From COMBO-56-21 sp041559015 (GTDB lineage Archaea > Thermoplasmatota > Thermoplasmata > UBA10834): a stretch of DNA of 6,843 bases. The position numbers and the translations under genes are program-made. The notes beneath the pieces are model-generated. The model did not search any database. It had not been told where the DNA came from and saw nothing but the letters and a program-made list of their open reading frames with translations. This document shows, piece by piece, positions 6,116-6,843 of this stretch (the first letter of the stretch is position 1; the number at the start of each line of letters is the position of its first letter). The stretch spans positions 1 to 6,843 of the forward strand of contig JBFFED010000057.1 in NCBI GenBank assembly GCA_041559015.1, written 5' to 3'.

Positions 6116-6757
6116 TCAGCCGGAGAAGACCCAAATCTCGGTCCCTGATTCCGGGAGGTCCTCGCTCGAGAACTCGACCTCGTTGCCGACTCGCACGACC
6201 GGAAGCCTGTCGCACACCTTAAGGAAGTTCTGGACCGGCTGTATGGCCAGGCCGAGTCCAGGGACGCGGTAGTGCATGGGCACCGCCACCCTCGGCTTCA
6301 CCGATTCTATGACCTCCTTCGCGTCCTCAGGGCCAATTGTGTATACGTCCCCAACGGGCACGAACAGGAAGTCCACAGGGGATATCCTGTCGACAGCGGC
6401 TTCATCGAGCGCGGCCCCCAGGTCGCCCAAGTGGCAGAGGGTAACCCCATCCAGCTCGAACCTGAACAATGTTACCTTGCCCCTCTTGCGGCCGTGGTCA
6501 GCATCATGGTCGGCCTCTATCCCCTCGACCCTGACGCCCTTCTCAACCGTCAGCACAGGCCCTTTGAGGACTGAACCGTCCGCCCCGCGGACCGGTTCAG
6601 AGCAGTTGTGGTCGAAGTGTTCGTGGGACACCAGCACGAGGTCCGCGGAGACATGGGGCGCGCGGATGCCCAGTGACTTCCCGTCATGCGGGTCGGTCAC
6701 CACAACAACGCTTCCTCCGATTTCAAAGCAAGAATGGCCATGCCATCTTATCCGCAA
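6116..6757 (-). CDS. MBL-fold metal-dependent hydrolase (UPF0173/UlaG-like)
   Basis: 213 residues, a complete single-domain metallo-beta-lactamase fold. The metal motif HEHFDH is at residues 45-50. Further likely ligands are His in EADHDADHG (81-89), His109/Asp112 in CHLGDLG, and His162 in PMHYR. The opening MRIRWHGHSCFEI and the VDFLFVPVGDVYTIGPEDA segment are characteristic of the UPF0173/YtkL group of cytosolic hydrolases, whose substrates are mostly unknown. The start is a TTG at 6757, chosen because family members begin at this residue; a G-run at 6762-6767 on the coding strand is a plausible ribosome-binding site 4 bases upstream. No ATG in frame gives the full HGHSCF opening. It converges with eif6 across a 2-base gap. 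Confidence 0.93.
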   Translation of the reverse strand: MRIRWHGHSCFEIGGSVVVVTDPHDGKSLGIRAPHVSADLVLVSHEHFDHNCSEPVRGADGSVLKGPVLTVEKGVRVEGIEADHDADHGRKRGKVTLFRFELDGVTLCHLGDLGAALDEAAVDRISPVDFLFVPVGDVYTIGPEDAKEVIESVKPRVAVPMHYRVPGLGLAIQPVQNFLKVCDRLPVVRVGNEVEFSSEDLPESGTEIWVFSG

Positions 6758-6796
6758 CGTGTCCCCCCGAAAGGAATGAGGTAATCCGACAATGCG

Positions 6797-6803
6797 TACT
6801 TAA
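6797..6803 (-). promoter_or_regulatory. Weak TATA-like element upstream of the MBL hydrolase
   Basis: On the minus strand GAGTTAAGTAC contains TTAAGTA at 6803-6797, about 40 bases before the TTG start at 6757. Transcription about 25 bases downstream would leave a short leader holding the G-rich ribosome-binding site. The match is weak and the gene could instead be co-transcribed from beyond the window edge. Confidence 0.25.
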
Positions 6804-6843
6804 CTCATGCGTTCATCCAGAGGCAGATCAGGTCTGCCCATGC

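Noticed and set aside
4104..6755. Exact 12-base repeat CATCTTATCCGC at 4104-4115 and 6744-6755
   Set aside because: A 12-base match is expected by chance in a window of this size, and the second copy is inside the MBL coding sequence.
6800..6843. Minus-strand open frame ending at 6800 (MGRPDLPLDERMS)
   Set aside because: Only 14 codons are visible before the window edge and I recognise no family. It could be the end of an upstream gene but cannot be supported.

Overview
The window looks like archaeal DNA, most likely euryarchaeal and near the Thermoplasmatota; the lineage is inferred, the domain is not in doubt. The reasons are a typical archaeal translation cluster (S19e, PDCD5-like, L39e, L31e, aIF6), a BRE/TATA-type promoter, AGG-rich arginine codons, and a membrane protein ending in a DUF835 domain, a family known mainly from euryarchaea. 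There are no RNA genes, insertion sequences or CRISPR arrays.

Layout. Bases 1 to about 312 (minus strand) encode an internal piece of a bacterial-looking S9 serine peptidase. It meets, head to head and with no intergenic DNA, the C-terminal half of an MMPL/RND-type transporter (about 304-1455, plus) that has lost its first half. This looks like a chimeric join, either an assembly artefact or a real rearrangement. Bases 1456-1595 hold a candidate promoter with an overlapping inverted repeat. Next is a 609-residue membrane protein (1596-3425, plus) with an extracytoplasmic domain, three membrane helices, a RING-like zinc finger lacking one ligand, a zinc ribbon and a DUF835 domain. Its 3' end overlaps a convergent ubiX gene (3385-3978, minus). 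A strong near-palindromic TATA element at 4087-4096 lies between ubiX and the divergent translation operon (4179-6113, plus: rps19e, pdcd5, rpl39e, rpl31e, eif6). An MBL-fold hydrolase (6116-6757, minus) converges on eif6 with a 2-base gap.

How the genes fit together. The five-gene operon is housekeeping: three small eukaryote/archaea-type ribosomal proteins, a small PDCD5-family nucleic-acid-binding protein and the 50S anti-association factor aIF6. ubiX supplies prenylated FMN to a UbiD-type decarboxylase encoded elsewhere. The RING-like/DUF835 membrane protein is the least understood gene and the best candidate for new biology. No multi-gene novel system is evident.
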